This document shows positions 61,673 to 64,000 of a stretch of DNA of 64,000 nucleotides, piece after piece. The position numbers and the translations under genes are program-made. Position 1 is the stretch's first letter. Every line of letters begins with the position of its first letter. The notes below the pieces were generated by a model that had not been told where the DNA came from, ran no database searches, and saw nothing but the letters and a program-made list of their open reading frames with translations. This stretch comes from Proteus vulgaris (GTDB lineage Bacteria; Pseudomonadota; Gammaproteobacteria; Enterobacterales; Enterobacteriaceae): NCBI GenBank assembly GCA_901472505.1, contig LR590468.1, positions 1,897,501-1,961,500 on the forward strand, given 5' to 3'.

Positions 61673-64000
61673 CTATCTGCAATCAAGTTGTAAAAACTGG
61701 ATCTTTTCTAACGAGAGATCCGCATTTAAAGATGTTTTGCATTGTTCAACGGCGCTGTTACCCCATTTAGCACGTAACTGGCTCTGCTCAGGTACGCCAT
61801 TTAAGAAAACTTCACCATCATTGGCAACAATCCCACTTGAAAGCACTTGTCCGTGTTGATAAATCTCAACTTGAGTACCAAATGGCAATGGTGTTCCATT
61901 GTAGTGTAAGTTTGCAAGCACACGAGCCCCTTTTCTTGCTTTGAAATCAGCTAAAACAATTGCTCCTTTGGTCGGTATAACCGTCGTTGATGTTAATTCA
62001 ACATCGTTATTCCCCGTTAAAGAGGCAGGATCGACGGTGACTTTATTGCGTTCATAACGTGAAACATTAGGAATAACCGCATAGCCTTGGTTATTGGTAT
62101 AAAGGCTCTGCGCACTACTGACTTTTAAGTTACCAACATCTTCCGCTTTAATTAAAATTGCAGAATCATAGATTGTACGAGATGGCGTTATACCACCTTG
62201 ATGAATTAAGAGCGCACCATTTACTCCCCAATTCATTGATTGATAACGTTTATCATAACTGTAACCTGCATTTACTTCGCCACCGGATGCACTGTAATTA
62301 CCATTGACTGACCCACTATATTCTTGGCGAGTATGATTATAATTTTGTGATACATCATATTGCAGATTGTTGTCTTCTAGCTGTGTTCCACTGACACTCA
62401 CTGAGCTAATCGAATCACCTTGTCGACTGGTGTTGTAGCGATAACTTAACCAATTATTATTTTGAGTAAAATTAAACGGTAGACTTAAATTAATGGATAA
62501 AATCTGATCGGTTAGCCCACTTTCCTGGCGCTTGTTATACGCATAAGAGACGCTATAACTTAAAGCACGGTAGTTAGAGTTAAAACTGAGATTGACATTA
62601 CGATCGACTCTGTCTTGATACCAATAATATTGTTGATAACCATTTAATGAGAGATAACCTATATCTCCTAAAGATTGTGATACAGATAACTGAAACTGTT
62701 TTTTCTTACGGTAAAGATGAGAAAAACGCTCATTAGCTGCCGAGAAATCATAATAATTTTTTGTTGAATAGCGATAAGATGCCAGTGAAAAACCTGTTTG
62801 GGTGTCAGGTAAATATTTAGAATATTGAATACGATAAGATTGTCCTTGAACTTCATCATCATTTATTAAGGTTGTTTTCGCGTGAGTAATATCGGCAGAA
62901 ACGGCACCTAAATAGCCAAGATTAACCCCAGTACCTAATGCATAAGCTTGGTAATCAGCAGAGATTAATGTGCCACCATAAATGGATAAATTATAAGGGA
63001 GCCCATAAATAGCAGAGGTTTGAAAAAAATTAGGCTTTCTCGCAGCTGTATCAGCATGATACTTACCGATATCTACACTGTATTTTAAGCTACCTGCACG
63101 TTGCATCATGGGAACAGCTGAAAAGGGTTGTGAAAAAGTACGAGTTGTTCCATCCGCTTCTTCAATCGTGACTTGTAAATCACCACTGTAAGAGGTGGGA
63201 TATAAATCTGAAATAGCAAATTCACCTGGTGGAACGGATGTTTGGTAAATCACACTGTTATTTTGACGAACAGTAACCACGGCATTGCTTTGAGCAATTC
63301 CTCTCACAACGGGAGCAAATCCTCGTTGGCTTTGTGGCAACATACTTTCATCAGAAGCAAGTTTAATACCACGATATGGAATACTCTCTAATACATCATT
63401 ATCAGAGGCAGTTTCGCCGAGGGTTAAACGGCTTTTTAAACTACGAATATCTCTCTCAACATAAGTTTGCAAACTCTTCCACTGTGAAGAGTTATCACTG
63501 TTTTTATTATAGTTACTGTGATTACGCAAACGCCAAGCACCGACATTAACACCACTGCGTAACCCTAAAAAAAGAGAGTCGCTATTATGTTGATCATGAT
63601 ACCAATACTTATTTTGTCGATAGGTGTAATTCACAAAAGCCGCATTAATGCCATCATTCCATTGTGTGGGGGGAATATAGCCTTGCCCATAATTATATAA
63701 AGCAATTTGTGGTATAGAAAATGACAGGCGTGCTCGTGAAAAATCATACTGATATGTTGCATTTGGAATAACTCGAGCAATATCAGTGATCGTTTCATTT
63801 TTAATTTGTTGATTAGATGGTGGTATTACAGACTCTTTGACACCCCAATTTAATAAGTCTTGTTTAGTTATCTCTGGTGTAAGTGTCTTTTTTTCTTCGT
63901 TAAAAATAAAACGTACTTGGCGGTTATCAATTAATTTATTATTGAGATAAATATCAACAGAATAGACGCCAGGAAGTTGACCTCCGGCATAAGAAAAATA
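61673..64000 (-). CDS. Fimbrial outer-membrane usher (5' part outside the window)
   Basis: A chaperone-usher pathway outer-membrane protein that assembles and exports pilins. About 775 residues are visible; the frame stays open to the right edge and the start is missing, perhaps about 60 residues. The N-terminal domain (YAGGQLPGVYSVDIYLNNK and GINAAFVNYTYRQN) and the beta-barrel with many Tyr/Ser strands are seen. So are the plug region (QSQRGFAPVVRGIAQSNAVVTV) and the C-terminal domains with Cys residues in EQCKTS and LQLDCR. A chaperone and major subunit should lie further right. An internal start at 63634 is only an artefact of reading. Confidence 0.95.
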   Translation of the reverse strand, partial: YFSYAGGQLPGVYSVDIYLNNKLIDNRQVRFIFNEEKKTLTPEITKQDLLNWGVKESVIPPSNQQIKNETITDIARVIPNATYQYDFSRARLSFSIPQIALYNYGQGYIPPTQWNDGINAAFVNYTYRQNKYWYHDQHNSDSLFLGLRSGVNVGAWRLRNHSNYNKNSDNSSQWKSLQTYVERDIRSLKSRLTLGETASDNDVLESIPYRGIKLASDESMLPQSQRGFAPVVRGIAQSNAVVTVRQNNSVIYQTSVPPGEFAISDLYPTSYSGDLQVTIEEADGTTRTFSQPFSAVPMMQRAGSLKYSVDIGKYHADTAARKPNFFQTSAIYGLPYNLSIYGGTLISADYQAYALGTGVNLGYLGAVSADITHAKTTLINDDEVQGQSYRIQYSKYLPDTQTGFSLASYRYSTKNYYDFSAANERFSHLYRKKKQFQLSVSQSLGDIGYLSLNGYQQYYWYQDRVDRNVNLSFNSNYRALSYSVSYAYNKRQESGLTDQILSINLSLPFNFTQNNNWLSYRYNTSRQGDSISSVSVSGTQLEDNNLQYDVSQNYNHTRQEYSGSVNGNYSASGGEVNAGYSYDKRYQSMNWGVNGALLIHQGGITPSRTIYDSAILIKAEDVGNLKVSSAQSLYTNNQGYAVIPNVSRYERNKVTVDPASLTGNNDVELTSTTVIPTKGAIVLADFKARKGARVLANLHYNGTPLPFGTQVEIYQHGQVLSSGIVANDGEVFLNGVPEQSQLRAKWGNSAVEQCKTSLNADLSLEKIQFLQLDCR

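Overview
This window looks like core chromosome of an AT-rich member of the Morganellaceae, most likely Proteus. The evidence is low-GC coding sequence, gene order running parallel to the E. coli rrnC-to-yigL region, a 23S gene with a helix-25 insertion of the kind reported for Proteus and Providencia, and a chaperone-usher fimbrial locus at the right edge. The species cannot be fixed from sequence reading alone.

Layout. (1) 1-4371: the 3' part of an rrnC-type rRNA operon (16S end, tRNA-Glu, 23S, 5S, tRNA-Asp, tRNA-Trp, terminator). (2) 4558-7412: hdfR divergent from maoP, then yifB/comM. (3) 7862-16975: branched-chain amino acid genes, with the ilvL leader and attenuator, ilvGMEDA (ilvG intact), ilvY and ilvC. 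(4) 17215-24406: rep, gppA, rhlB, trxA and rho. (5) 24818-37736: the complete enterobacterial common antigen (ECA) operon wecA-wzzE-wecBC-rffGH-wecDE-wzxE-wecF-wzyE-wecG. (6) 37913-39658: a tRNA operon (Arg, His, Leu, Pro), the small RNA GlmZ with a sigma-54 promoter and GlrR-like sites, and a small membrane-protein gene. (7) 39692-43854: hemCDXY on the minus strand, followed by a 995-base AT-rich gap. (8) 44850-53620: cyaA, cyaY, lptM, dapF, yigA, xerC, yigB and uvrD. (9) 53766-60569: an unrecognised ORF, then rarD, yigI, pldA, recQ, pldB and yigL. (10) 60641-64000: a fimbrial tip-adhesin-like gene and most of its usher, which runs off the window.

The genes fall into clear functional units. 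One builds Ile, Val and Leu, controlled by attenuation and by IlvY. One makes and assembles ECA at the inner membrane. One makes heme precursors next to adenylate cyclase. One is a scattered DNA maintenance set (rep, uvrD, recQ, xerC). GlmZ links the region to amino-sugar synthesis, which also feeds ECA through UDP-GlcNAc.

A striking property of the sequence is eleven single-base frameshifts in seven conserved genes (rep x3, gppA x2, wzyE x2, wecG, xerC, uvrD, rarD). Ten lie in homopolymer runs of 2 to 8 bases as explained gene by gene, and the uvrD one is in a CC doublet. Both rep and uvrD are hit, and losing both is lethal in E. coli, so sequencing or assembly error is the best explanation. 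I found no CRISPR array, prophage, insertion sequence or convincing new multi-gene system. The least explained items are two small ORFs (39306-39623 and 53766-54161) and the regulatory region upstream of glmZ.
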